Positions 1 through 8,817 of a stretch of 64,000 bases of DNA are shown here, piece after piece; within the stretch, counting starts at the first letter, position 1, and each line of letters begins with the position of its first letter. This stretch comes from Candidatus Helarchaeota archaeon (GTDB taxonomy: Archaea > Asgardarchaeota > Lokiarchaeia > Helarchaeales > HEL-GB-A): assembly GCA_013375455.1 (NCBI GenBank), contig JABXJT010000001.1:62001-126000 (forward strand). The letters run 5' to 3'. A program made the position numbers and the translations under genes. The notes beneath the pieces are model-generated. The model was not told the DNA's origin. It was given only the letters and a program-made list of their open reading frames with translations, and did not search any database.

Positions 1-2
1 GC

Positions 3-101
3 TCATCTATGCCAAGATCGAAACCGGCTGAGAAGTTACCGAGTAAATCAAAGGAACCGGTAAATAAAAATGAGAATCTAGTACCGAATAATCAAAGGTA
101 A
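3..101 (+). CDS. C-terminal end of an upstream surface protein (partial)
   Basis: The window opens inside a reading frame that ends at TAA 99-101. The 32 visible codons are rich in Pro, Lys, Ser and Asn and begin SSMPRSKPAEK. This resembles the cytoplasmic tails of the surface proteins at 117, 5550 and 16190, which follow a membrane helix with an R-S-R or R-P-R basic stop and then Pro/Lys-rich sequence. I infer the end of another member of that group. The ribosome site of the next gene (AAGGAGATT) lies directly behind the stop, so the two are probably co-transcribed. The rest of the protein lies outside the window. Confidence 0.55.
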   Translation, partial: SSMPRSKPAEKLPSKSKEPVNKNENLVPNNQR

Positions 102-116
102 AAGGAGATTAAGAAA

Positions 117-3100
117 ATGTGGATTAGAAAATTGAAAATAATTAGAAACTGTATGGTTTTTATAATAATTTTAATATCTTTTTTGATTGCCCCTTTCATG
201 TTCAGTGGCAATCCAGAAACCGAGACGATGTCTCAAGATCAGCCAGAATTACGTATTAATAACCAATCGATAAATATCACCACCCCCGCAAATACAACAT
301 ATTTTGAACCAATGCGCGGATTCTATCCAGGAACTCAAGGTTTTGAAGAGGTTACTGATGGATCACTCCCCACAGGTTGGTCATATTCTGGTGGGAGCTC
401 TGCAGAAGTAACGCTTAATAAAATAGATAGTAATGGTAAAAATCATCGAAAAGTTCTGCGTTGTTACTCTGGGCCCGCCGTAAACTCCTGGATCACCGTT
501 ACAAATCAATTTGTGGGACCGCAAACTTCTGGCACAGTTGAATTTTGGTTCCTGGTGATTGAAAACACTTCGAGGACATTTTTAGGCTTAAAGATGTCAA
601 GTTCGTATCGAATTATGATGTACCAAGATGCAAATCTATTCCGATATTATGATGGGTTTACTGATATAATCACTGGAATAAATTTTGATTCAAATAAGTG
701 GTATAGATTCTCGATAGACTTCTCGTCTGATGGAACCTATTCGGGTTTAGCTGCTAATTATTATCGTTTTCGAATTTTCGATTCTGATGGGGTCACCATG
801 TTATACACTTCACCTGATGCTCAGTTTTTCTCCGATGGAACGATTGATAGATTTGAAATTTACGCATTGATGGGTCCAGCTACTGTTTATGCTGACGCGC
901 TCGGCTATAGTTGGGACTCATCTTATTCAATAGGTGATAATAAATACGAAGGATTACATCTAAACTTTTCCACAACAATCACACCCCAATGGAGTGGATA
1001 TTCGCTCGACGGGCAAAATAATATCACCATTCTAGGTAATACTACCATTCCTGCGCCTCCAGATGGCTCTCATAACATCCAAATCTTTGCAAATGATACG
1101 AACGGAACCTTTTATCAATCAGCTGTACGACACTTCACTACCAATTTGCCCCCTTATATCACAATTAATTCTCCAAAACCCGGCGATACATTTGACCTTA
1201 TTGCTCCCAGCTTCAATGTTGAAATTACAGGCCCTGAATTAGATACAATGTGGTATACAATTGATGGGGGGTTAACTAATGTAACCTTCTCTACCAACGA
1301 GACAATCAATCAGACGTTATGGGATGCTCATAGCATTGGTCCAGCCACAATCCGATTCTTCGCAAATGATTCCACAAATATTATTGGATCTGCAAAAGTA
1401 GTAATTAAAAAAATTTTAGTCCAGGTAAACATCTCTTCCCCGGAAAATAGATCATACACTGTATCGGATAAAGGGCACTTTGTAGGATCTGAAAGCTTTG
1501 AAGATATTGCTGACGGGACTCTGCCTGCAAACTGGGTTCATACTGAAATTGGATCTAGTGGCACGTATTCCGTAGTGGTGAATAATAAAACAGACAGGAA
1601 TGACAACATTCACAAGAAGGTTATGCATTGCTACGATGGCGCATCGGATAGAGGGGCTAGACTTCAGGGGTTTTTTAACGAAAGTCAAACCTCAGGTACA
1701 TATGAATTCTGGATTTTAGAATTGAATCCCGGTTCGGATAGGCTACGTTTTTCTTTAAGGAATACTTTTGATCAAGATGCAGTATACCTTTTTGAGATGC
1801 TTGGCAGATTTTTTTATCGTAATGGGTTTTCACAAGTAGATACGGGTATTTCATTTATTGAAAATAAATGGTATAGACTTTCGATCGATTTTTCCGATGA
1901 TGGTACCTATGCAGGTCTAGGGGCGCATCAATATCGCCTTCGAATCTATGATTCAGATGGAATATCTCTATTATATACCTCTCCTAATGCCAATTTTGGG
2001 TATAATGGGCATTTGAATAGCCTATATATTTATACGTCTGTTTGGTTGTCACATGAGGTTTTCATTGATGCGGTCGGCTATTTATGGGACCCCGATTATA
2101 CTTCTGGTGATAATCTAATCGAAGGTCTTTTTTTAAATTTTACGACCGTTGTTGATTTAAATTGGAGGGGATATTCAATAGATGGGCAGAATAATGTAAC
2201 AATCTATGATAATGTTACTATTCCATTCCCCAGCGAAGGTCCTCATAGCATTCAAGTCTTCGGGAATACTTCGCTCGGCACGATGTATGCGTCAGAGGTC
2301 AGGTATTTCGAAATTGATTTTCTCCCACAAATCACCATCAATTCTCCTTCCCCCAGTGAAGGATTTGGAATAAGTGCCCCGAGTTTCAATGTAACAATAA
2401 TCGATCCGAACTTGGATACGATGTGGTATTCAATTGACGGGGGATTAAATAATAGAACGTTCCTCGTCAATGGGACAATAAACCAAACATTATGGGATGC
2501 TCGTGCGAATGGGGTTGTAACGATTACATTCTACGCCAACGATTCTTGGGGGAACGTACATTCCGCTGAAGTGCAAGTAATAAAAGATACGCGCGCACCA
2601 ATAATTCTGATAAATAATCCAACCCCAAATGAGATTTTTGGCTCCGTTGCTCCACCTTTCAATATTGAAATTATCGATTTAACTTTAAATACGATGTGGT
2701 ATACTCTGGACGGAGGGGTGACAAACACTACTTTTCTCTCGAATGAGTCCATAAATCAACCGCTATGGGATGCCCTTACGAATGGATTTGTGACGATTAA
2801 GTTCTATGTCAATGATTCTCAGAATAACATAACTTCTGCTGAAGTGACTATTAAAAAAGATGTCATCATGATCAATTTCCCTATACCTTACGAAGTATTC
2901 GGTGAGATTACACCTCCCTTCAATGTCGAGATTTCAGATCCCAATCTTCATACAATGTGGTATACCATTGATGGTGGTATTTTTAATCAAACTTTCCTAA
3001 CTAATCAGTCAATAGTCCAAGGCTTATGGGACGTTCAGGGGTATGGGAATGTGACTCTCAGATTCTATGCGAATGACACGTTTGGGTTTGAATGGTTCTC

Positions 3101-4685
3101 TGAAGTAGTCCTTATTAAAGCAATAGTTGAAATAACGATAATCTCACCCCAAAATATAACATACCAGCCCCCCCTGCCTGGGTTACCGCTTGATTTTCTC
3201 ACGGTTGCAAATTTTGATTGGATGGCATACTCACTGGATGGGCAAGATAACGTCACAATTCCAGGCAATACAAGCATAGCTCTGCCCGAGAATGGTCCTC
3301 ATACGATTCAAATATTTGGCAACCATTCACGAACCGGAACAATGTTTCAATCTGAGATTAGACCCTTTATAATTGCACCAAACGCTCCAGTACTCGATCC
3401 CATCGTGCCAGTTGCTGATATTGATGGAAAGATTAACTTGAATTGGAGTGATGTTACAGGCGCAATGAATTACTATATTTATCGAAATACATCTATAATC
3501 ACATCATTAAATGGTTTAACCCCGATTGCAGTAGTTTTAGAGAGTAATTATACTGATACTCTCACGAAAAATGGCCAATATCATTGGGTTATCATCGCTA
3601 GCGATAGCTGGTCAAATAGTTCGCTTTCAAATTGCGAAAGCGTGACTGTTGCAATTCCCCCTACAGCACCAGTACTCGATCCCATCCTGCCTTCATTCGA
3701 TACTGATGGCCTAGTCTTGTTAGAGTGGAATGACGTAGTAGGTGCTGATATTTACTATGTTTACAGGAACACTTCGAATATTATATCTGTGGGCGGACTG
3801 ACCCCAATTACCGCGGTTACAGAGAGTACCTTTACTGACATCATCACTGACATTGGTATTTACTATTATGTAATTGTAACTGGCAATGATTTGGGGAATA
3901 GCTCTATTTCCAATTGCGAAAATGTTACTGTAGGCATTCCACCAGTGCTCGCCCCAATCATACCTTTGATAGACATAGATGGTACCCTGGACTTAAATTG
4001 GAGCAGTGTGGCAGGTGCACAACTTTATTATATTTATAAGGATGCGATGCCTATTTCATCCGTTAGCGGACTGACCCCCCTGGCAATACTTTCAGAAACT
4101 AACTACACGCATTCCTACCCTGTTAATGGAATTTATTATTTTGTGATAGTTGCTGGAAACCCTCTCGTAAATAGTTCCCTATCGAATTGCGCAAACGTGA
4201 CAGTGGCAATTCCACCGAACCCCCCTGACTTACAAACCATCTTTCCAATAGTTGATGTCGATGGAATAATTCAATTAACTTGGACCACCATTAAAACCGC
4301 TACATTTTATCAGGTTTATAGAGACTCCTCCAACATCAGTTCCGTGGCAGGATTGACACCCATTGCCACAATTTCTACCAATTTTTTCATCGACGTAATC
4401 ATGAGTAGTGGAAATTATTATTATGTCATAGTTGCCGGGAATGCTACGGGAACGAGTTATATTTCAAATTGCGAAATGGTAACCGTAACACTCCCATCAG
4501 AGGATGAGGATGGAACTTTAAAATCCGATATAACCTTACTTGCTATTACCATTCTAATCGCTGGGATCGCTATCGCTGGTGCCATTTTAGCTCACGGCAT
4601 GCTCCGCCGCCCTCGGGCACCCCCTCCTCCACGCCCTCCAAAAAAGGTAAAATCAACCCCAAACGATACTTCCAAAGCTTCTTAA
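117..4685 (+). CDS. Large cell-surface protein with LamG-like, Ig-like and FN3 repeats
   Basis: A 1522-residue secreted, membrane-anchored protein. Residues 1-31 form a signal peptide or N-terminal helix. Two LamG/concanavalin-like domains (about 69-280 and 455-672) share the pattern GFE...G.P.GW...SGT.EFWF...GYSWD. Four Ig-like units carrying an MWY.(I/L)DGG motif lie near 365, 757, 847 and 933. Four FN3-like repeats of about 92 residues run from about 1090 to 1460. A membrane helix (about 1472-1496) precedes a cytoplasmic tail containing APPPPRPPKK. N-x-S/T sequons are very frequent, suggesting heavy N-glycosylation. The ATG at 117 has a strong site, AAGGAG, seven bases upstream. Binding or adhesion is inferred from domains; no enzymatic motif is visible. 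Confidence 0.9.
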   Translation: MWIRKLKIIRNCMVFIIILISFLIAPFMFSGNPETETMSQDQPELRINNQSINITTPANTTYFEPMRGFYPGTQGFEEVTDGSLPTGWSYSGGSSAEVTLNKIDSNGKNHRKVLRCYSGPAVNSWITVTNQFVGPQTSGTVEFWFLVIENTSRTFLGLKMSSSYRIMMYQDANLFRYYDGFTDIITGINFDSNKWYRFSIDFSSDGTYSGLAANYYRFRIFDSDGVTMLYTSPDAQFFSDGTIDRFEIYALMGPATVYADALGYSWDSSYSIGDNKYEGLHLNFSTTITPQWSGYSLDGQNNITILGNTTIPAPPDGSHNIQIFANDTNGTFYQSAVRHFTTNLPPYITINSPKPGDTFDLIAPSFNVEITGPELDTMWYTIDGGLTNVTFSTNETINQTLWDAHSIGPATIRFFANDSTNIIGSAKVVIKKILVQVNISSPENRSYTVSDKGHFVGSESFEDIADGTLPANWVHTEIGSSGTYSVVVNNKTDRNDNIHKKVMHCYDGASDRGARLQGFFNESQTSGTYEFWILELNPGSDRLRFSLRNTFDQDAVYLFEMLGRFFYRNGFSQVDTGISFIENKWYRLSIDFSDDGTYAGLGAHQYRLRIYDSDGISLLYTSPNANFGYNGHLNSLYIYTSVWLSHEVFIDAVGYLWDPDYTSGDNLIEGLFLNFTTVVDLNWRGYSIDGQNNVTIYDNVTIPFPSEGPHSIQVFGNTSLGTMYASEVRYFEIDFLPQITINSPSPSEGFGISAPSFNVTIIDPNLDTMWYSIDGGLNNRTFLVNGTINQTLWDARANGVVTITFYANDSWGNVHSAEVQVIKDTRAPIILINNPTPNEIFGSVAPPFNIEIIDLTLNTMWYTLDGGVTNTTFLSNESINQPLWDALTNGFVTIKFYVNDSQNNITSAEVTIKKDVIMINFPIPYEVFGEITPPFNVEISDPNLHTMWYTIDGGIFNQTFLTNQSIVQGLWDVQGYGNVTLRFYANDTFGFEWFSEVVLIKAIVEITIISPQNITYQPPLPGLPLDFLTVANFDWMAYSLDGQDNVTIPGNTSIALPENGPHTIQIFGNHSRTGTMFQSEIRPFIIAPNAPVLDPIVPVADIDGKINLNWSDVTGAMNYYIYRNTSIITSLNGLTPIAVVLESNYTDTLTKNGQYHWVIIASDSWSNSSLSNCESVTVAIPPTAPVLDPILPSFDTDGLVLLEWNDVVGADIYYVYRNTSNIISVGGLTPITAVTESTFTDIITDIGIYYYVIVTGNDLGNSSISNCENVTVGIPPVLAPIIPLIDIDGTLDLNWSSVAGAQLYYIYKDAMPISSVSGLTPLAILSETNYTHSYPVNGIYYFVIVAGNPLVNSSLSNCANVTVAIPPNPPDLQTIFPIVDVDGIIQLTWTTIKTATFYQVYRDSSNISSVAGLTPIATISTNFFIDVIMSSGNYYYVIVAGNATGTSYISNCEMVTVTLPSEDEDGTLKSDITLLAITILIAGIAIAGAILAHGMLRRPRAPPPPRPPKKVKSTPNDTSKAS

Positions 4686-4691
4686 TCCAAC

Positions 4692-5111
4692 TCAGTAGTT
4701 TTCAACCTTAAGAACTGAAATATCTACTATTTTCTCAAAATCGGTTGTGTTCCGGGTAATTACTGTAAGATGATACTGTATAGCAGTAGCCGCAATTATT
4801 ACATCAGCAATATTAACTGGCGTGCCTTTTTTCAATAAATTTGCATCGATTTCTGCTGCAACTTTTGCGGTATTATAATCCACTTGAAGAATCTCGAATT
4901 GAGATAGTTCCTTCTCAGCTTCTTCTATTTTTGAATTTAATTGTTTTTTATCACTTGAAAACAGATACTAGATTCCCCTAAGATATTCCTGAACTGTTAT
5001 AACCGAGAGTGCTTTGAGTTGAGGGCTATAATCGATGAATTCTGCTTTTTTTATAGCTCCATCATCTTCGTTTGTGAGATCAATAATGAAAGTAGTATCA
5101 AATAGATACAT
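4692..5111 (-). pseudogene. vapC: VapC-type PIN toxin interrupted by an in-frame TAG codon
   Basis: Read from ATG 5111-5109, this frame encodes a PIN-domain RNase of 139 residues, the usual VapC size, except that codon 48 (4970-4968) is TAG. Both halves are in the same frame. The first half begins MYLFDTTFIIDLTN with the N-terminal PIN aspartate. The second holds the C-terminal PIN pattern NIADVIIAATAIQYHLTVIT and RNTTDFEK. The start lies four bases after the stop of the VapB-like antitoxin, the standard operon order. Only the back 63 residues would appear as a separate reading frame, from a TTG or similar internal start. A nonsense mutation, a sequencing error or readthrough could explain it; TAG also serves as an ordinary stop in this window. 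Confidence 0.8.
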
Positions 5112-5115
5112 TTTA

Positions 5116-5364
5116 TCACTTTGTATCCTTAATTTTACGAATTTGCTCTTCCTTCCTCCTGGTTTCGCTTTCTTTTACGTTACTATATTTATTAGTAACA
5201 GTTACCCACTGTTCCTTAGTAATGGTCTTTTTTCCTGCGAGATCCATGAGCTTACCTCCCCTTTTAATGACCCTTTTAATCACATCACTGAAACTCTCTC
5301 CAGGTAACTTAAATCTACTCAATAACTCATAAACTTCATCTGAGACCGCAATATTCTTTGCCAT
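5116..5364 (-). CDS. vapB: VapB-type antitoxin
   Basis: An 82-residue protein beginning MAKNIAVSDEVYELLSRFK, a pattern typical of archaeal VapB antitoxins (the family once called DUF217/UPF0330): a short strand-helix DNA-binding N-terminus, then GESFSDVIKRVIKRGG, then a charged tail that would wrap the toxin. Its stop is four bases from the start of the interrupted VapC gene, so the two form one transcription unit. A 24-base imperfect palindrome lies 20 bases upstream of the start and is a likely autoregulatory operator. The antitoxin frame itself is intact even though the toxin is not. Confidence 0.82.
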   Translation of the reverse strand: MAKNIAVSDEVYELLSRFKLPGESFSDVIKRVIKRGGKLMDLAGKKTITKEQWVTVTNKYSNVKESETRRKEEQIRKIKDTK

Positions 5365-5383
5365 TTAGATCACTCTTAATCGA

Positions 5384-5407
5384 TATATACATATGCATAT
5401 CTATATA
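5384..5407 (-). promoter_or_regulatory. Palindromic operator/TATA region of vapBC
   Basis: This 24-base imperfect inverted repeat has the perfect core ATATGCATAT (5391-5400), and every outer position pairs except one C/C mismatch (5390 with 5401). It starts 20 bases upstream of the VapB start codon and contains TATA-like sequence. VapB-VapC complexes normally repress their own promoter by binding a palindrome here. Binding is inferred from position and symmetry. Confidence 0.5.
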
Positions 5408-5549
5408 AAATTCTTTGAAAATCTATGACTTCTTTTTCTCCACTTTTCTTGCATTCCTTTCAATTTTGAAGTACAATCCATTATTCTTAAATAATCAATG
5501 AGAATATTATACATCTATCATAAAAACCTTAATATAGGAAGGGAATTAT

Positions 5550-7640
5550 TTGCAGCGATTTAAGTTTCTTTTTGTTGTTATTTTACTCACCTCATTCTTC
5601 TTAACCCCCGTTTTGACCACTCTACAACCAGAACAATCTAGTTCTTCTCTTATCCCAAATTGGAGCTTGATGAAAACGGATCTCCCCTTTTCCATCAATG
5701 GCAACGCGGAATTGAGTGCTATCGCAAGCGCTGGCAATGGGACGCTTGGCAATCCCTACATCCTTGAGAATTACATCATCAATGCTTCCGGTTTAGGGGT
5801 AAACGGAATCATTATTAATGATACTGATGCCTACTTTATCTTACGAAATTGCACGGTATTTGAAGCGGATGCGGGATTTCACGGTATATTTCTTGAAAAT
5901 GTCCTGCATGCACAAATCATGAATAATACAATTTCTGAAATTAGGGGCGTAAATGGAATAAACGGTGGGACAGGTCAAAATGGGACTTCGGGAGCTCCGG
6001 GGGTGGGTATGAATTTAACAAACTGTAGTCAAATAAGAATTGACTCAAACAGGATTTTTAATATCTTTGGGGGAAATGGGGGGAACGGCGGCCCTGGATC
6101 CTCTGAGAACCCTGGAGGAGTGGGAGGTGATGGTGGGGCTGCTTTGGGTATCTATTTTAAAAACTCTAGCACTGGCACTCATAATTGGAATAATATTACC
6201 ACTATAATTGGTGGGTCCGGGGGTCCCGGCGGTGATGGTGGTGGTTCAGTTGTCAGTAATGGTGGTGTTGGAGGTACTGGAGGCGAAGGGGGTTCTGCGT
6301 CAGGTACCCATTTTGAAAATTCTGAGAATATCACCAATAATTGGAATGGTATTACCACTATAACTGGTGGTTCCGGTGGTTCAGGCGGTGACGGTGGTTG
6401 GGTAAATGCCGGTATTGGTGGTGCTGGAGGTTTTGGCGGCTCTGGGGGTAGTGGCTTTGCTCTTAAAATAAAAAATTCATCCGACCTTTTCATTTCTTTC
6501 AACAATTTTTCAAATCTTTTTGGAGGTGACGGGGGGGTTGGTGGTCACGGTGGTAATTCTGGCAATGTTGGTACTGGTGGTGTTGGAGGCACTGCAGGCG
6601 AAGGGGGTTCTGCGTCAGGTACCCATTTTGAAAATTCTGAGAATATCACCAATAATTGGAATGGTATTACCACTATAACTGGTGGTTCCGGCGGTTCAGG
6701 CGGTGGAGGAGGGACTTCGAGCTCAGGTACTGGTGGTGATGGAGGCGAAGGAAGAATGGGCGGTCTTGCCTCCGGTATCTATTTTGAAAGTTCTGTCAAT
6801 GTCACCAATAATTGGAATAATCTTACCACTATAACTGGTGGGTCCGGTGGTGCAGGTGGTAACGGTGGTGATACAATTTCTGGTACTGATGGCGCCCCCG
6901 GAGCTGCTGGTGCAGAAGGGTTAACTACTGGCATTATTTTTGATAACTCAAATAACAGTCTTTGTATTTTGAATTCAATCTTTGTTCAAAACAATGTCGA
7001 TAACGGAACGGCTAATGTCTGGAACGATAATTATGTCGGAAATTATTGGAGCTATTATTCTGGAAATGACACCACTCCTCTTGATGGAATTGGAGATGAA
7101 CCATACTTCCTTGGTGGTAGTGCGGGTTCCCAAGATTCTAAGCCGTTAATGGCTTCTCCATATGCAGATTCTGATGCCGATGGGCTCAATGACAGCGCGG
7201 AAATTTTAATTTCCTTCACGAACGCGACAAATCCTGATAGCGATGCAGATCTAATGCTCGATGGCTGGGAATTCCAAAATGGATTAAATCCCCTCAATTC
7301 CCTAGATGCGGGTTTTGATTATGATGGGGATGGCCTAAAAAACTTGGTAGAAAGCATCCAAAATACAGATCCGAATGATTGGGATTCGGATAATGATGGC
7401 TATTCCGATGGGGTGGAGCTGGCAGCTGGAACCGATCCTTTGAATCCGAACGATTTTCCCAGTGAGGGCATGCCAGAAACGGATAATACAATGATTTGGG
7501 TTTCGATCCTAATTGTAGGGATTATAATTGGAGTTTCTATTATCCTTCACGGTATTTTGGTTCGGTCCCGCCCCAAGGCAACCCCACCCCCTCCGAAAAA
7601 GGCAAAAACTTCCCCAAAAACAACTTCTACTGAAAAATAA
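5550..7640 (+). CDS. Glycine-rich NosD-like beta-helix surface protein with calcium-type repeats
   Basis: A 696-residue secreted protein. The start is TTG 5550, supported by AGGAAGGGA about seven bases upstream and a following signal peptide (FLFVVILLTSFFL). Residues about 55-480 look like a right-handed parallel beta-helix with repeated NN(W)N.(I/L)TTI.GGSGG units broken by long Gly-rich loops. The end of the helix carries the NosD-like pattern NYW..Y.G.D..P.DGIGDEPY. Residues about 535-640 hold D.D.DG.(S/N)D...L.(T/N)P repeats of thrombospondin type-3 kind, likely calcium-binding. Then come a membrane helix, the stop RSR, and a tail with ATPPPPKKAK like those of the genes at 117 and 16190. 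A 95-base segment is perfectly duplicated inside the gene. Confidence 0.88.
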   Translation: MQRFKFLFVVILLTSFFLTPVLTTLQPEQSSSSLIPNWSLMKTDLPFSINGNAELSAIASAGNGTLGNPYILENYIINASGLGVNGIIINDTDAYFILRNCTVFEADAGFHGIFLENVLHAQIMNNTISEIRGVNGINGGTGQNGTSGAPGVGMNLTNCSQIRIDSNRIFNIFGGNGGNGGPGSSENPGGVGGDGGAALGIYFKNSSTGTHNWNNITTIIGGSGGPGGDGGGSVVSNGGVGGTGGEGGSASGTHFENSENITNNWNGITTITGGSGGSGGDGGWVNAGIGGAGGFGGSGGSGFALKIKNSSDLFISFNNFSNLFGGDGGVGGHGGNSGNVGTGGVGGTAGEGGSASGTHFENSENITNNWNGITTITGGSGGSGGGGGTSSSGTGGDGGEGRMGGLASGIYFESSVNVTNNWNNLTTITGGSGGAGGNGGDTISGTDGAPGAAGAEGLTTGIIFDNSNNSLCILNSIFVQNNVDNGTANVWNDNYVGNYWSYYSGNDTTPLDGIGDEPYFLGGSAGSQDSKPLMASPYADSDADGLNDSAEILISFTNATNPDSDADLMLDGWEFQNGLNPLNSLDAGFDYDGDGLKNLVESIQNTDPNDWDSDNDGYSDGVELAAGTDPLNPNDFPSEGMPETDNTMIWVSILIVGIIIGVSIILHGILVRSRPKATPPPPKKAKTSPKTTSTEK
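6282..6376 (+). repeat. 95-bp perfect direct repeat, copy 1
   Basis: Bases 6282-6376 are identical to 6597-6691. The offset is 315 bases, exactly 105 codons, so the reading frame of the beta-helix gene is kept. It encodes the unit around GGSASGTHFENSENITNN. A recent internal duplication or gene conversion is the simplest explanation. Confidence 0.9.
6597..6691 (+). repeat. 95-bp perfect direct repeat, copy 2
   Basis: Second copy of the in-frame repeat at 6282-6376 within the glycine-rich beta-helix gene. Identity stops at a single T/C difference just after base 6691, and similar but diverged sequence continues on both sides. Confidence 0.9.
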
Positions 7641-7728
7641 TCCTTTTCTACTAGATTCTATGTCGTGAAATTTGTGTTTCGCGGCTCTATGTAAAATTCA
7701 AATAATACAATGTACTATATTGCATTAT

Positions 7729-8037
7729 ATGAAAATGATTACTACCTCCGTGAGACTTTCGAAAGAAATTGTTGATGAATTAGAAAGAATTTGCCAGGAA
7801 GAAGATATGGACAAAGGGGCAATAATAAGGAAATTTCTGAAAGAGTCCATAGCAAAATACAAGGTAAAAAAAGCGTTGGAAATGTACAGAGATGGAGTAG
7901 TTTCGCTTTGGAAAGCTGCCGAACTTGCAGGCCTTTCCTACAGAGAAGCTTTAGAAGAACTGAAAAAACGGAATATCCCATTTAACTACAAAAAAGAAGA
8001 ACTTGACAAGGATTTAAAATGGATTTTAAAGCAATAA
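7729..8037 (+). CDS. UPF0175-like antitoxin
   Basis: About 102 residues from ATG 7729 (MKMITTSVRLSKEIVDELER). An upstream in-frame extension to 7672 is Cys-rich, unlike the family, and I reject it. The N-terminus resembles a ribbon-helix-helix DNA-binding element, and the middle has a helix-turn-helix-like stretch, VSLWKAAELAGLSYREALEEL, typical of UPF0175 (COG2886) antitoxins. The last codons overlap by 19 bases the start of the PIN-like gene at 8019, indicating translational coupling. TATA-like sequence (ACTATATTG) lies close to the start, so the transcript may be nearly leaderless. Confidence 0.75.
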   Translation: MKMITTSVRLSKEIVDELERICQEEDMDKGAIIRKFLKESIAKYKVKKALEMYRDGVVSLWKAAELAGLSYREALEELKKRNIPFNYKKEELDKDLKWILKQ

Positions 8038-8528
8038 GCAATGCAGGACCCATCATCCATCTCACACAAATTGGAAAATTATCGATTTTAAAAGAGCTGT
8101 TTGGGAAAATAGCCATTCCAGAATCGGTTAAAATTGAAATCATTGAAAAGGGTAAAAAGCTTGGGAAACCAGATGCCTTATTGATTGAAAAAGAAATTAA
8201 AAAATGGATAGAAATTTTAAAGGATCCTGAAATAAAGGAAGATATTTCTGAAAAATCAGGAATTCATTCTGGCGAACTTGCCGCTATTTTAATTGCGAGC
8301 GAAATAAACTTACCATTATTAATGGATGATGCACCTGCTCGAAGTGTTGCTGAAGCAATGGGTGTTGAAGTTGTGGGAAGTATTGGTATTCTTATTAAAG
8401 CCACTCAGAAGAAATTATTAACCAAGTCACAGGCCTTATCCTCACTCGAGAGACTTACTGAAGTGATGTGGCTAAATGCGTATATCTATACACAAGCTAG
8501 ACAATCCGTACAATCTTTAAAAGAATAA
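8019..8528 (+). CDS. PIN-like toxin (DUF3368/COG2405 type)
   Basis: A 169-residue protein that overlaps and is coupled to the UPF0175-like antitoxin. It has the DUF3368 layout: N-terminal ISNAGPIIHLTQIGKLSIL, where classical PIN proteins have an acidic residue, then IP.SVK.EI, a central HSGELAAILIA helix, and MDDAPARSVAEAMGVEVVG with the acidic pair and Arg of the family. RNase activity is the family expectation; the substrate is unknown. Unlike the VapC at 4692 this toxin is uninterrupted. Confidence 0.75.
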   Translation: MDFKAISNAGPIIHLTQIGKLSILKELFGKIAIPESVKIEIIEKGKKLGKPDALLIEKEIKKWIEILKDPEIKEDISEKSGIHSGELAAILIASEINLPLLMDDAPARSVAEAMGVEVVGSIGILIKATQKKLLTKSQALSSLERLTEVMWLNAYIYTQARQSVQSLKE

Positions 8529-8817
8529 TTTAATTGAAAACTTCCTGGCTTGAACGAATGAAAAAAAGGAGAAGGGGCGGTCTTATTCTGAACCAGCAAT
8601 TAATCATAGAATGCCGTTCGTGAGTAACAGGGGGATAACAATACCTAAGTATCTAAATGCCGCCTACAAGTAATAGGTCTGATTCTAATATGCATCTATC
8701 GCATGAGTTATAAATCCGATATCTCTAATGTAAATATATAAATTGTCTTACATCTAAAAAAATTAGTGTAGTTCTTCTTATTAATTTGCTTTTAAAAAAC
8801 AGAAAATATTAATTGGA
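8529..8817. other. Intergenic region upstream of the giant surface protein
   Basis: This 289-base stretch holds no convincing reading frame, RNA gene or repeat. An AT-rich segment with GTAAATATATAAATTG near 8730 is a plausible TATA promoter for the gene at 8818. Confidence 0.4.

Noticed and set aside
6179..6505. Long Pro-rich open frame on the minus strand
   Set aside because: It is the antisense of the Gly-rich repeat codons of the beta-helix gene, which generate Pro codons on the other strand.
7672..7728. N-terminal extension of the UPF0175-like antitoxin
   Set aside because: It is Cys-rich and includes promoter-like TATA sequence; family proteins begin near MKMITTSVRL.
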